Source: Planctomycetota bacterium (lineage in GTDB: Bacteria; Planctomycetota; UBA1135; GCA-002686595). Taken from it: 64,000 nt of DNA. Position 1 is the first letter of the stretch. Every line of letters starts with the position of its first letter. The notes under the pieces are model-generated. The model was not told the origin of the DNA. It searched no databases and worked only from the letters and a program-made list of their open reading frames with translations. The translations under genes were made by a program, and so were the position numbers. The stretch is from the NCBI GenBank assembly GCA_016220085.1, contig JACRIN010000042.1:1-64000 (forward strand), in the 5' to 3' direction. Of the stretch, positions 19,385 to 28,253 are shown piece by piece.

Positions 19385-19693
19385 TCAGAAGACGACCACG
19401 AGCAGCAGGATGACGAGCGTGATGATCAGCGGACCATCGCCGCCTTTGTCGCGCTCCGGTGTCGCGACAGGCGTCGCAGGTTCGTTCGGCGCGCGCAATA
19501 GGGCGCGCACGTGCTCTTCGGTCCGCTCGGTCGCGTCCTGCGCGGCGGCACCTTCGGTCGGCTTGCCCGATGGCTCCGACGACTCGTGCGAAGCTCCCTG
19601 CAACTGCTCGGGCTCGCGCGCAGCGCCGCGCTCGGCGCCGGTCTCGGTGACGACGAGCAGCGCGAACAGCGGCGGATAGAGCTGGGACTTCAC
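19385..19693 (-). CDS. Small tail-anchored protein
   Basis: 102 residues from a GTG at 19693 with an excellent AGGAGG 6 bases upstream. The N-terminus is mildly hydrophobic (YPPLFALLVV). The middle is acidic and Gln/Glu-rich. The C-terminus is PLIITLVILLLVVVF, a single membrane helix ending at the stop, which makes it a tail-anchored topology. No family recognised. The much longer open frame upstream (to 20263) is not supported because the strong ribosome site is internal. It sits between the disordered protein and a CsbD remnant on the same strand, possibly part of a general stress locus. Confidence 0.65.
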   Translation of the reverse strand: MKSQLYPPLFALLVVTETGAERGAAREPEQLQGASHESSEPSGKPTEGAAAQDATERTEEHVRALLRAPNEPATPVATPERDKGGDGPLIITLVILLLVVVF

Positions 19694-20323
19694 TTCTTCC
19701 TCCTCTCTCACGAGTGTGGCTCGCGTTCCGTCGACGCCCGGCGCGCCCGCGTGTTGGGCATTGCCGCGGCGATCGCGCGAAGGCTCGAGCTCACGGACGC
19801 GCGCGCGCGATGCGCGAGCGCGAGATCGATCGAGGGTGACATCTGGACCATGGCGGTGCTGCTCCGGCTGGGGCGCATGCTCGTGATCGTGAAGGGGCGA
19901 ACCCCCTCGAAGCGGAAGCGGCAATTGACGTTCCTTTTCGCGGTGACGATCCGTTCGGATAGCGAAGCAGCCGCGAACTCTCGGTGGCGCGCCGTCCGCC
20001 GATGGGACGCGCGCACGTCGCTGAGCTCTACGTCGGGATGGACCGTCGTGCGCCGCACGCGTTCGAGCGTTCGGTCGAAGACGAATGTGGAATCGCGCTG
20101 GACGCACCGCGGTGGGGTCGACGGCGCGAGTCGAGCGCGAACGCGAACACGACTCCCGATCCGGCGGTGATCCAGGTTCGCGGCGTCGTGCGCGCCGCGG
20201 GTTCCGCTGCGCGATGACGACTCGCGGTTGCGCCGCGCGCGCGCTCGCCGAGCCGTCGCGCACGGTCGAGCGCGAATGCGAGCAGCGGCGCTGCGGCGCC
20301 GCGAACGCGCGTGCTCCACACGA
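19694..20323. other. 630-bp region without a supported gene
   Basis: Open frames exist on both strands but give Arg-rich sequences with no domain, no good ribosome site and no hydrophobic pattern. A 6-bp-stem GC hairpin (20285-20290 with 20297-20302) lies just past the CsbD remnant. It may hold decayed genes. Confidence 0.35.
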
Positions 20324-20522
20324 CTAGATCGACTCGCAGAACGAGTCGATCTCCTGCTTCGCTCGCTCCCGTTCGAAGCCGTAGAGCCCCTGCAGCTTGC
20401 CCTCGAGCTGCTCGCGCTTGCCGCGGGTCTCTTCGAGGTCGTCGCGCGTCGAGCGTGCCCCAACGTTCTTGGACCTTGCCGTACAGCCGCTTCCAGTTGC
20501 CTTCGATGTGATCCCAGCTCAC
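20324..20522 (-). pseudogene. CsbD-like stress protein, frameshifted
   Basis: From a GTG at 20522, with GGAGA about 6 bases upstream, the product reads SWDHIEGNWKRLYGKVQERWG, the classic CsbD N-terminus. The frame then goes off. In the next frame the rest of the family is intact: DDLEETRGKREQLEGKLQ, then YGFERERAKQEIDSF and a stop at 20324-20326. Total length 199 bp is 3n+1, so a single extra base in the GC-alternating tract at about 20441-20453 explains the break. With it removed the product would be a full-length 65-residue CsbD. It is either a recent loss or a sequencing error in a homopolymer-like tract. Its GTG overlaps the stop of the upstream PRC-barrel remnant. Confidence 0.8.
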
Positions 20523-20998
20523 GGGCGGTCTCCGTGTCCGACGTCGTGCGATGGCCGAGCGACCCTCGATCGGCTCTCGTCCTCGCGGGGCAACCACCGT
20601 GCCCGCGCGACCGACCGCGCAAGACGCAAAGCGGCCCCCACCTCGAAGATGGGGGCCGCCGAGGAGAGAGGGGTTCGACTTGCTCGAGCGCACGACGGGG
20701 CCTTGGGCCCAGACGCCGCGCGAGCGTGATTCCAGAACGGCTCGGTCGAGTAGTACGAGCACAGATCCGCCATCCACTCGCGGCTCGACATCCTGTTCCA
20801 GTCGTTGGAGACGAACTCAGGAGCCTTCTCGAGCTGCGACTTGGTGGAAATCGTGCGCGTGACGAGCGAGCGCTGATCGTCCGGATCGCGGGAGAGCTCG
20901 ATCGCCTTCCACGGCAGCGCGATCCGCTTCTCGCCGAGCAGCGGCAACGAGAGCAGTATCGAGCTAGACCAGACGATCTCGCGTCGCGTCCGACGCAT
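20519..20998 (-). pseudogene. PRC-barrel protein, C-terminal half only
   Basis: The conserved part, about 20740-20985, reads LLGEKRIALPWKAIELS, then KSQLEKAPEFVSNDWNRM, SREWMADLCSYY and EPFW. This is the second half of the PRC-barrel fold and the DxxW...YY tail seen in stress-type PRC proteins. The first half (the G-x-x-V-x-D strand pair) is missing: upstream of about 20990 the sequence is antisense to the histidine kinase. The frame stays open past a terminator-like hairpin (20631-20659) to a TGA overlapping the CsbD GTG. An ATG at 20998 exists but would make only a half domain. It is interpreted as truncated by a rearrangement. Confidence 0.7.
20631..20659 (-). terminator. Strong hairpin, terminator-like on minus strand
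   Basis: Perfect 10-bp inverted repeat GCGGCCCCCA / TGGGGGCCGC with a 9-base loop, followed on the minus strand by TTTGCG. It sits between the PRC-barrel and CsbD remnants and may be the original PRC-barrel terminator. Confidence 0.6.
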
Positions 20999-21002
20999 CG
21001 TC

Positions 21003-22598
21003 GTGCTCAGCGCTCGGCGTTTGCGCGGCGTCGGCGATTCGAACGACCTGATCCTCCTGGCGGCGCGGGACGTCACCGAGTCGCGCCTGAACGAACGGCG
21101 CGTCGCCGAGCTGCTCCAGAACGAGCGCGAGAACGCGCGTCGACTGCGCCAGCTCGCCGCGGCTGCGCTGAGCCTGAATCGCGTGCACACTCGCGAACGC
21201 GTGCTCGAAGTCCTGCGCGCGGAGTCCCAGCGCATCTTCGGGCCGCGGGAAGCGACCGTCGAACTCGCGTCTCGGCACCCCGGGTCGTCTTCCGACGGCC
21301 ATTGGTCGTCGCTGGTCGGCCGCGATGGTCACGCGCTCGGCTGGGTTCGACTCCGCGGCGACCACGCGGGGGTCCATGCCCTCGACGAGAACGACGCGGC
21401 ATTGCTCGACCAACTCTCGGTCGTTGCGTCGGTCGCGATCGAGAACGCGCGCCTGTACGAGGAGCTGCGCGACGGCGATCGTCGCAAGGACGAGTTCCTC
21501 GCGACGCTTGCGCACGAGCTGCGCAATCCGCTCGCGCCGGTCAGCAACGCGTTGATGATCCTGCGCTCCAGCAACGCGGAGAAGCGCGATCGCGACCAAG
21601 CGTCGACGGTGATCGAGCGTCAGGTCGCGCTGCTCGTGCGCTTGGTCGACGACCTGCTCGACGTTTCGCGCATCACCCGAGGCAAAGTCGCGTTGAAGAA
21701 GCAGCGCATCGACCTCGCCGAGGTCGTCGCCCGCGCCCTCGAGGTCAGTCGACCGATCGTCGATGCATCGGGCAACACGCTGACGGTCAAACTCCCGCGC
21801 GAGCGGATCACGCTCGTCGCCGACCCGGCGCGGATGGCGCAGGTGCTCTCGAACCTGCTCAACAACGCGGCGAAGTACACGGAGAGCGGCGGACACATCC
21901 GACTCGACGCCGAGCGACGCGACGACGAGCTCGTCCTGCGCGTCAGCGACGACGGCATCGGCATCCCGGCCGACATGCTGCCGCGCATCTTCGACATGTT
22001 CTGGCAAGTGAGCCACGCGCTCGAACGTGCGCAAGGCGGCATGGGCATCGGTCTGTCGCTCGTGCGGCACTTGGTCGACCTCCACGGCGGTAGCGTCGAA
22101 GCGAAGAGCGATGGCCTCGGCCGCGGCGCGGAGTTCATCGTGCACCTGCCGCCACCCGCGCGCTCGACGGAGCCCGACGCGCCTGCCGCGCCGCGACTCT
22201 CGGAGGTCTCGCTGATCGGCGGTCGAGGCCGCCGCATCCTGTTCGTCGACGACAACTTGGATTCGTCCGAGCTCCTGCGCGTCTTGCTCGGGCTGCAGGG
22301 GCACACGGTGCGCTCGGTGCACGACGGTGAGGCGGCGGTCGAGCAGGCGGAGGCGTTCGAGCCCGAGTTGATCTTGCTCGACATCGGCTTGCCTCGCATG
22401 AACGGTCATGACGCCGCGCGAGCGATCCGCGCTCGCCGCGGTGCTGGCGTGACGATCGTCGCGATGACGGGCTGGGGCCAGGCGGAGGATCGTCGCCGCT
22501 CGAAGGAAGCGGGCTTCGACCACCACTTGGTCAAACCGATCGATCCGTCGCTGTTGCGCGAGATCCTGCTCGAGCTCGACGGCGCGCCGGCGGCATAG
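21003..22598 (+). CDS. Hybrid histidine kinase with receiver domain, N-terminally truncated
   Basis: 531 residues from a GTG at 21003. The first 30 residues (LSARRLRG...LILLAARDVTE) are only the tail of a PAS domain of the type found in CheB/CheR-PAS kinases, so the 5' part is missing. The order continues: linker coiled coil, GAF-like segment ending VASVAIENARLYEEL, HisKA with LAHELRNPLAPVSN (phospho-His near residue 170), HATPase with NLLNNAAKY and DDGIGIP and a GIGLS G-box, then a receiver domain with LLDIGLPRMNG (phospho-Asp near 459) and LVKPID. Output would be a phosphorelay to an unlinked partner. The truncation point coincides with that of the PRC-barrel remnant on the other strand. 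Confidence 0.8.
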   Translation: MLSARRLRGVGDSNDLILLAARDVTESRLNERRVAELLQNERENARRLRQLAAAALSLNRVHTRERVLEVLRAESQRIFGPREATVELASRHPGSSSDGHWSSLVGRDGHALGWVRLRGDHAGVHALDENDAALLDQLSVVASVAIENARLYEELRDGDRRKDEFLATLAHELRNPLAPVSNALMILRSSNAEKRDRDQASTVIERQVALLVRLVDDLLDVSRITRGKVALKKQRIDLAEVVARALEVSRPIVDASGNTLTVKLPRERITLVADPARMAQVLSNLLNNAAKYTESGGHIRLDAERRDDELVLRVSDDGIGIPADMLPRIFDMFWQVSHALERAQGGMGIGLSLVRHLVDLHGGSVEAKSDGLGRGAEFIVHLPPPARSTEPDAPAAPRLSEVSLIGGRGRRILFVDDNLDSSELLRVLLGLQGHTVRSVHDGEAAVEQAEAFEPELILLDIGLPRMNGHDAARAIRARRGAGVTIVAMTGWGQAEDRRRSKEAGFDHHLVKPIDPSLLREILLELDGAPAA

Positions 22599-22788
22599 CG
22601 GCTCGACGCGTCCGCGGCCGGTCGGCGTGCCTGGTCAGCGCAACCGAGGTTCGAGCGGGACGCGGGCGAGCGCGAGGCTCGCGTAGCCGACGAGCTCCAG
22701 CGTCGTCGACGCGGGCTCGGGGGGCTCTCGCGCCGCGGGCGGCGTCGCGCCATCGCGAGCAGGGCGACCGGAGCGAGCGCGAGGCGCG

Positions 22789-24162
22789 TCAAGCGCTCGC
22801 TTTGCGCTCGAAGAGCCCGAACAGCACGTACGCACCGAGCGCTCCGAACAGCGAAGCGGAGTACGGCCATTCCGCGAGGCCGATCGACGGCCCGAGCAAG
22901 TACGTCGCGGTGCCGACGATCAACGCCGCGAACGCGGCGCGGACGCCGCCGAAGCGCGAGTGCAACGCGAAGAGCATCACGACGAAGACTCCGGAGCTGC
23001 CGATCGCCGACGCGCTCTCGACCATCTCGTAGACGCCTTCCGCTTGCAGCGCGAGCAGGTACGCGGCGATGCCGAAGACGACGACGCCGACGCGCGCGAG
23101 GCGGACCTTCTGCGCCTCGGTGATTCCCGGGCGCAGCGGGACGATCACGTTGTGCGACGCGAGCGACGACGCGACCAAGAGGCAACTGTCGACCGTCGAC
23201 AGGATCGCGGAGACCAACGCGCCCGCGAACAGCACGAAGATCACCGCGCCGAAGCGCTCGTGCGCGAGCGTCGGCAGGACTTGTTCGCCCGCTTCGAGGC
23301 CGGGCACGAGCTTGGTACCGGCGAGACCGAGGAACACCGGCAGCAAACCGACGAGCAAGTACGCCACGCCGGCGGTCAACGTCGCGTTGCGGGCGATCCG
23401 CGCGGTCTTCGACGAGCTGATGCGCGCGATCAGCTCCTGCGCGAAGACGGAACCGCAGATCGGCAACGCCCAACGCTCCAGGAGTTCCATCGGCGACGCA
23501 TCGAACGAGCCGCGGAACGAGAGCTTGTCGGGCTCGATCGCCGCCAACGTCTCCGGGACGCCGCCGAACTCCCACGCGACCGCGATCGTCATCACGACCA
23601 GGCCGAGGATCAGCGCGAGCCCTTGCACGACATCGGTGACTGCGTCGGCCCACATGCCGCCGGAGGTCGTATACACGATCACCACGGCGGCCGCGATCGC
23701 GATCGCGAGGTCGACCTCGAGGTCCGACGCGGTCGCGAGCACCTGCCCGAACGCGCGGATCTGCGCGGCCGCCCAGAAGATCGACGACGGGATCAGGACG
23801 ATCGCGGTCAGGCGCTCGACTCCGGGCGAATAGCGCTCGCGGAACAGGTCGGCGAGCGTCGTCAGCTTGCGCCGCCACAACGCGCTCGCGAACAGCGCGC
23901 CGGTGATCAACACCGCGAGGCCGTAGGCGAACGGATCGGAGGTGTTGGCGGAGACCCCGTGCTCGTACGCGCGGCCGGCGGCGCCGACGCACGTCTCCGC
24001 GCCGAACCACGTCGCGAAGATCGAGAACCCGGCGAGCCAGGGCCCGAGCTGTCGACCGGCGACCAGATAGTCCGCCTCCGTGCGCACCCGCTTCGAGACG
24101 ACGAAGCCGATGACGAGCTGGACGACGACGTACCCGAGCACGCCGAACAAGGTCGGACTCAC
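22789..24162 (-). CDS. Sodium:solute symporter (SSS family)
   Basis: 457 residues from a GTG at 24162, with GGAGA about 6 bases upstream. About 12-13 hydrophobic helices are visible over the whole length. Family signatures include YLVAGRQLGPWLAGFSIFAT, WFGAETCVGAAG, TTSGGMWADAVTDVVQG and STVDSCLLVASS, typical of SSS transporters that use the sodium gradient to import sugars, amino acids, nucleosides or vitamins. Substrate cannot be predicted from sequence alone. It converges on the kinase gene (190 bp between stops) and is divergent from a small secreted protein gene. Confidence 0.88.
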   Translation of the reverse strand: MSPTLFGVLGYVVVQLVIGFVVSKRVRTEADYLVAGRQLGPWLAGFSIFATWFGAETCVGAAGRAYEHGVSANTSDPFAYGLAVLITGALFASALWRRKLTTLADLFRERYSPGVERLTAIVLIPSSIFWAAAQIRAFGQVLATASDLEVDLAIAIAAAVVIVYTTSGGMWADAVTDVVQGLALILGLVVMTIAVAWEFGGVPETLAAIEPDKLSFRGSFDASPMELLERWALPICGSVFAQELIARISSSKTARIARNATLTAGVAYLLVGLLPVFLGLAGTKLVPGLEAGEQVLPTLAHERFGAVIFVLFAGALVSAILSTVDSCLLVASSLASHNVIVPLRPGITEAQKVRLARVGVVVFGIAAYLLALQAEGVYEMVESASAIGSSGVFVVMLFALHSRFGGVRAAFAALIVGTATYLLGPSIGLAEWPYSASLFGALGAYVLFGLFERKASA

Positions 24163-24360
24163 GCGATGTCTCCGGCCTGCGTCATGGCGGAAGTTCTAGC
24201 GCGCGGCGCGGGCGCCGTCAGTCCGCCGGCGGAGTCGAACTCGAAAGTCGAGCCCCGAGAAGAAAGGCGAATTGAGCGCAACTTCTTCCCGGCGCGGCGT
24301 GCTCACCCATACGGCCGCTGGGCCCCGTTCGATTCCATTCACCCACACTTGGAGATTCCC

Positions 24361-24798
24361 ATGCCTCGCTGGTTGCTCCCGTTCGTTTTCGTCCTCGCGT
24401 TGTTCGCCCGCTTCGCGCCCGCGCAGGACCACGAGATCATCACCGTCAACCCCGGTGACGGAGTGCCGGTCGCGGTCGGCGGGTGGCTTCACGTCGACAA
24501 CCACACCAGCAACTTCGTCTGGGTCCAGATCAAGCGCGCGGACGGGTCGCTCGTCGCCGAATTCGGCATGGCGCCGAAGTCCGTCGCCGACTACCGCGTG
24601 CCGAAAGACGCCTCGTTGATCGGCCAGAAGCTCACGACGACAGCGACCGATGGCACGCACACGGCGACGGCGACCAATCCGATCGTCGCGCCCAGTGTCG
24701 CTAACGACGACGCGGACCCCATTCGCGCTTCGTTCCTCGATCGGGCGCTTGGGACTCCGCAGGCGCGCGCGCAGCCGCTCCCGCTTGCCATCGTCTAG
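24361..24798 (+). CDS. Small secreted protein of unknown function
   Basis: 145 residues from the ATG at 24361, preceded by GGAGA 5-6 bases upstream. Residues 1-21 form a signal peptide (WLLPFVFVLALFARFAPAQ). The mature part is beta-rich (EIITVNPGDGVPVAVGGWLH) with no cysteines or known catalytic motif. It may be a small beta-sandwich. A strong GC hairpin follows at 24818-24851. The frame is open far upstream, but that is antisense to the symporter gene. Confidence 0.75.
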   Translation: MPRWLLPFVFVLALFARFAPAQDHEIITVNPGDGVPVAVGGWLHVDNHTSNFVWVQIKRADGSLVAEFGMAPKSVADYRVPKDASLIGQKLTTTATDGTHTATATNPIVAPSVANDDADPIRASFLDRALGTPQARAQPLPLAIV

Positions 24799-24817
24799 AC
24801 GCGGACGACGGCCGCCG

Positions 24818-24851
24818 GACGCCGCGCGGGGCACACGCTCCGCGCGGCGTC
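24818..24851 (+). terminator. 12-bp-stem hairpin after the small secreted protein
   Basis: Perfect inverted repeat GACGCCGCGCGG / CCGCGCGGCGTC with a 10-base loop, 20 bp past the stop. There is no long T tract (TCCGTC follows). Since the next gene is convergent, it could serve both directions. Confidence 0.6.
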
Positions 24852-25005
24852 TCCGTCATGCCGAGTCGCGTACCTGGCGGTGGGCGCGGAGGAGTTCGAT
24901 CAAGAGCGCCGGCCTCCGTGCGCTCCTCTCCGCGCCCTGCGATTCGGCGCGCGGGGGAGCGCGCGAAGCGACGGAACTCGCTTCGGCGCGCGCACCCGCC
25001 CTGCG

Positions 25006-25494
25006 TCACGGCAGATCGAGCTTCCAGAGCCCGACGAACTTGCCGAGCGGCGGCAGCGGACCGTTGGGATCGCCGAAGTGGCCGTCGAGCTTGCCGAGCA
25101 CCGGCCTCGGCGTCGTCGGATCGCCGTCATCGGCGCCGAGGAAGCGCAACTGGTACGCGCCCTTCTGCAGCGCGGGCGAATAGCTCCACTTGCCGACGAC
25201 GTCGGCGACCACGATATCGGTCGTCGCGTCGCGGAGCTCGCCCTTGATCGGCCCCTTGCCGTTGCCGGGCTGGCCGAAGCCGGTCGCGGCGTCGAGCGCG
25301 AAGAGCTTGGTGCCGTCGGGCGCCAGCAGGAACCCGGCCATCGTGCCGTGACCGTTCTGGCTCGGCAGCGCGAACACGCCTTTCGCGTGGCCATGCGGAT
25401 CGGCGGGCGAGTCGTCCTGCGCGGCACCGAGCGGCGCCAGGCACACGAGAGGAAGCGAGAGAAGAGCGGACGAGAGCAGCAGTTTCTTCAGCAT
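25006..25494 (-). CDS. Secreted hypothetical protein
   Basis: 162 residues from the ATG at 25494 (MLKKLLLSSALLSLPLVCLAPLGAAQ, a clear signal peptide; the Cys is not in a convincing lipobox). The mature part contains repeated GK.DG and GP.PLG segments (VLGKLDGHFGDPNGPLPPLG) and ends VGLWKLDLP. The central FLLAPDGTKLFALDAATGFG resembles a beta-sheet repeat. Family not recognised. The frame upstream to 25626 is not supported by a better start. Confidence 0.7.
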   Translation of the reverse strand: MLKKLLLSSALLSLPLVCLAPLGAAQDDSPADPHGHAKGVFALPSQNGHGTMAGFLLAPDGTKLFALDAATGFGQPGNGKGPIKGELRDATTDIVVADVVGKWSYSPALQKGAYQLRFLGADDGDPTTPRPVLGKLDGHFGDPNGPLPPLGKFVGLWKLDLP

Positions 25495-25682
25495 GTCGAG
25501 TTCCAAAGGTTGTGGGAGTCTGCTGTGGACACCGCGAAACCCGCGTCGTCGCGCCGGGTTCCGGAGCGCGGACGGATCTCGACAACGCGGGACACCGGCG
25601 TCGCTGCCGGTCTCGCGCGGATGCAACGGACGCAGTGCTTCGGAGCGGTGGCGCGCGAGGCTTGCCGAGCCGCGTCACTTTC

Positions 25683-27575
25683 CTATCGCCAGTTCTCCCA
25701 CTCGGCGTACCTCTGCGCGAGCTCGTGCTCGACCTCGGCGATGCGTATCTGAGTCTCCTTCATGCGCGTCGCGTTGCGGTAGACCTCTTCTTGGACGAGC
25801 TCGTCGTTCAGGCGCTTCTGCTCGGCCTCGAGCTCCATGATCCGCGCTTCGAGCTTCTCGAAGAGGAAGCGATTGCGGATCTTGCCCGGCGCGGACGCTT
25901 TCGCTTGCTTCGGCTCTTCGCGCTTCTCCTCGCGCTTGGGCCTCTCGGCTTCGATCGCGCGCGCGGCTTCATCGGCCGCAACCAGGCTCGCGCGCCACGC
26001 GGAGTAGTTGCCGTTGAAGACGGCGACGCCTGCGCGATCGACGCTGATGATGCGGGTGCAGAGCGCATCGAGGAACGCGCGGTCGTGACTGACGCAGAGC
26101 AGCGTGCCGTCGAACTCGGACAGCATCTCCTCCAGCGACGCGCGCGCCGCCAAGTCGAGGTGGTTGGTCGGTTCGTCGAGCGCGAGCCACGTCGGCTTCT
26201 CCAGGACGAGCTTCGCGAGCGCGACGCGCGCGCGCTCGCCGCCCGAAAGCGCCGAGATCGATTTGTCGACCTCGTTGCCGCGGAAGAGGAACTTCGCGAG
26301 GTGCGAGCGGATCTCGAGGTCGGTGAGCTCGCGGTGCGTGCGCCGGATCTCCTCGTGCGGCGTCAGCGTCTCGTCGAGTTGCGACGTGTCCTGATCGTAG
26401 TAACCGCACGCGGCCTTGTGGCCGAGCTGGAGCTCGCCGCCGAGCGGCTTCTGGAGCCCGGCGAGGATGCGCAGCAGCGTGCTCTTGCCCGCGCCGTTCT
26501 CGCCGACGATGCCGATGCGGTCCGCGCGACCGACGCGCAGGTCGAGCTTGTCGAAGAGCTTGTTCGCGCCGTAGCCGCCGGAGAGGTCGCGCGTTTCGAG
26601 GACGAGCTCGCCGCCGCGTTCCGCCTTCGGCGCGCGGATCACCGGGCGGCGCACGTCGTTGAAGGGCTTTTCGAAACGCACGAGGTTCTCGAGGCGCTTC
26701 TGCCGGCCCTTGGCTTCGGCGGTGCGCTGAGAGCCCATGTGCTTGCGGATGAAGTCCTCTTCCTTGCGCAAGAACTCCTGCTGGTCCTCGAACGCGCGGA
26801 ACTCGCTCTTGTAGCGCTCCTCGCGCAGCACGACGTACTTGTCGTAGTTGCCCGGATAGCGGCGGATCTCGCCGCGCTCGAGCTCCAGGATCGCGTCGAC
26901 CGCGCGGTTCAAGAGCCGTCGGTCGTGGCTGACGATCAGCACGGCGCCCTTCTGCTCGTGGAGGAAGCTCTCGAGCCACTCGATGCCGGCGAGGTCGAGG
27001 TGGTTCGTCGGCTCGTCGAGCAGCAAGAGGTCGTGGCCGGCGACGAGTTCGCGCGCGAGCGCGGCGCGGCTGCGCTCGCCGCCCGACAACGTGCGCGCCT
27101 CGCGCGTCCAGAGATCCTTCGCGAGGCCGATGCCGGAGAGCACGACTTCGATGCGCCGCGCGATCTCCCAGCCGCCGAGGTCGTCGATGCGTTGGCTTTT
27201 CGCTTCGTGCTCGTGGACGAGCTTCTCCAGCGCGTCGCCCTGCGCGTGGCTCATGTGCTCGGCGATCGCGTCGAGCTCACGTTGCAGCCGGCGCACTTCC
27301 TCGAGCCCTTGCTCGACGTACTGCAGCACCGTGACGCCGGCCTCGAACTCCGGGATCTGCGGCACGTGGCCGAGGCTCGCGCCCTTGCGCAGTTGGATGC
27401 GGCCGCCGTCGGGCCGCTCGACGCCTTCGACCAGGCGCAGGATCGTGCTCTTGCCGCCGCCGTTCTTGCCGATCAAGCCGATCTTCTCGCCCGGATCGAT
27501 CTGGAACGTCGCGCCGCGCAGAACGTCCTGCGCGCCGTAGTGCTTCTTGACGTCCTGGCAGATCAGCAAACTCAC
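25683..27575 (-). CDS. ABC-F family ATPase
   Basis: 630 residues from a GTG at 27575. Two ATP-binding cassettes in one chain: Walker A GKNGGGKST near residue 37 and GENGAGKST near 358; signatures LSGGERSRAALA and LSGGERARVALA; Walker B LLLDEPTNHLDL and LALDEPTNHLDL. Between the cassettes is the ABC-F interdomain linker rich in basic and aromatic residues (RYPGNYDKYVVLREER, EDFIRKHMG). A C-terminal coiled coil (LFEKLEARIMELEAEQKRL) follows, as in Uup. There are no membrane helices. ABC-F proteins act on ribosomes, resolving stalls or protecting against antibiotics; the coiled coil points to the Uup/translation-factor type. It lies 43 bp downstream of the SlyD-like gene on the same strand. Confidence 0.92.
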   Translation of the reverse strand: MSLLICQDVKKHYGAQDVLRGATFQIDPGEKIGLIGKNGGGKSTILRLVEGVERPDGGRIQLRKGASLGHVPQIPEFEAGVTVLQYVEQGLEEVRRLQRELDAIAEHMSHAQGDALEKLVHEHEAKSQRIDDLGGWEIARRIEVVLSGIGLAKDLWTREARTLSGGERSRAALARELVAGHDLLLLDEPTNHLDLAGIEWLESFLHEQKGAVLIVSHDRRLLNRAVDAILELERGEIRRYPGNYDKYVVLREERYKSEFRAFEDQQEFLRKEEDFIRKHMGSQRTAEAKGRQKRLENLVRFEKPFNDVRRPVIRAPKAERGGELVLETRDLSGGYGANKLFDKLDLRVGRADRIGIVGENGAGKSTLLRILAGLQKPLGGELQLGHKAACGYYDQDTSQLDETLTPHEEIRRTHRELTDLEIRSHLAKFLFRGNEVDKSISALSGGERARVALAKLVLEKPTWLALDEPTNHLDLAARASLEEMLSEFDGTLLCVSHDRAFLDALCTRIISVDRAGVAVFNGNYSAWRASLVAADEAARAIEAERPKREEKREEPKQAKASAPGKIRNRFLFEKLEARIMELEAEQKRLNDELVQEEVYRNATRMKETQIRIAEVEHELAQRYAEWENWR

Positions 27576-27617
27576 GCGAAACCTTGCTCGCGCATCGGGC
27601 GCGGGCGTGAGCGTCGA

Positions 27618-28124
27618 TCAGTGGTGGGCGTCGCCCGGACCGTGGACGTGACCGTGCATCGCTTCTTCGCGCGTCGCGTCGCGGATGCCGGCGACGATCA
27701 CGTCGTAGTGCAGCGTCTTGCCGGCGAGCGGATGGTTGCGATCGAGCGTCACGTCCTCGCCTTCGATCTTCACGATCGTCGCCGCGACCGGCCGACCGTT
27801 CGGATCGGTGCCGCGCAGCAGCATGCCGACTTGGAGGCTCATGTCCGCGGGCAGCGTCGAACGCAGGACCTTCTCGACGTGCTCGGGGCGATGGTCGCCC
27901 CACGCGAGCGCGGGCGGGATCGTCACGGAGAACTGCTCGTCCTTCTTCTTGCCTTCGAGCGACTGCTCGAGGCCGGGAAGGATCGCTTTCACGCCGTGCA
28001 GGTAGATCAGCGGCTTGCCGCCGCGTCGGTTGGTCTCGACGACCTCGCCCGCATCGTTCTTGAGCGTGAAGTACACGGCCACGACCTTGTTCGGGCCGAC
28101 GACTTGTTGGGTGTTGGCTGACAT
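27618..28124 (-). CDS. SlyD-like FKBP peptidyl-prolyl isomerase
   Basis: 168 residues from the ATG at 28124 (MSANTQQVVG); upstream codons to 28175 lack a good start. It has FKBP strands VVAVYFTLKNDAGEVVETN and YLHGVKAILPGLEQSLEGKKKDEQFSV. The 'insert in flap' of SlyD follows with PADMSLQVGMLL and VTLDRNHPLAGKTLHYDV. A short His-rich tail (HGHVHGPGDAHH) could bind nickel. Such proteins are cytosolic prolyl isomerases and chaperones with a metal-handling role. It probably heads a two-gene unit with the ABC-F ATPase. Confidence 0.88.
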   Translation of the reverse strand: MSANTQQVVGPNKVVAVYFTLKNDAGEVVETNRRGGKPLIYLHGVKAILPGLEQSLEGKKKDEQFSVTIPPALAWGDHRPEHVEKVLRSTLPADMSLQVGMLLRGTDPNGRPVAATIVKIEGEDVTLDRNHPLAGKTLHYDVIVAGIRDATREEAMHGHVHGPGDAHH

Positions 28125-28253
28125 GGGGGCGAAGAGCTTAACCGCGGTGAATCGCCGCGCGGCGCGTCGGAGCACTTTCTTGGCGAAACCGCGGTCCTGG
28201 CGCGGTCCGAAACGGCGCGAGCGCAGCGGCTCGGCGCGCCAAGAACCGTCGGC

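Noticed and set aside
25512..28121. 869-codon plus-strand ORF over the ABC-F and SlyD genes
   Set aside because: Antisense shadow; both minus-strand genes have complete, well-recognised domains.
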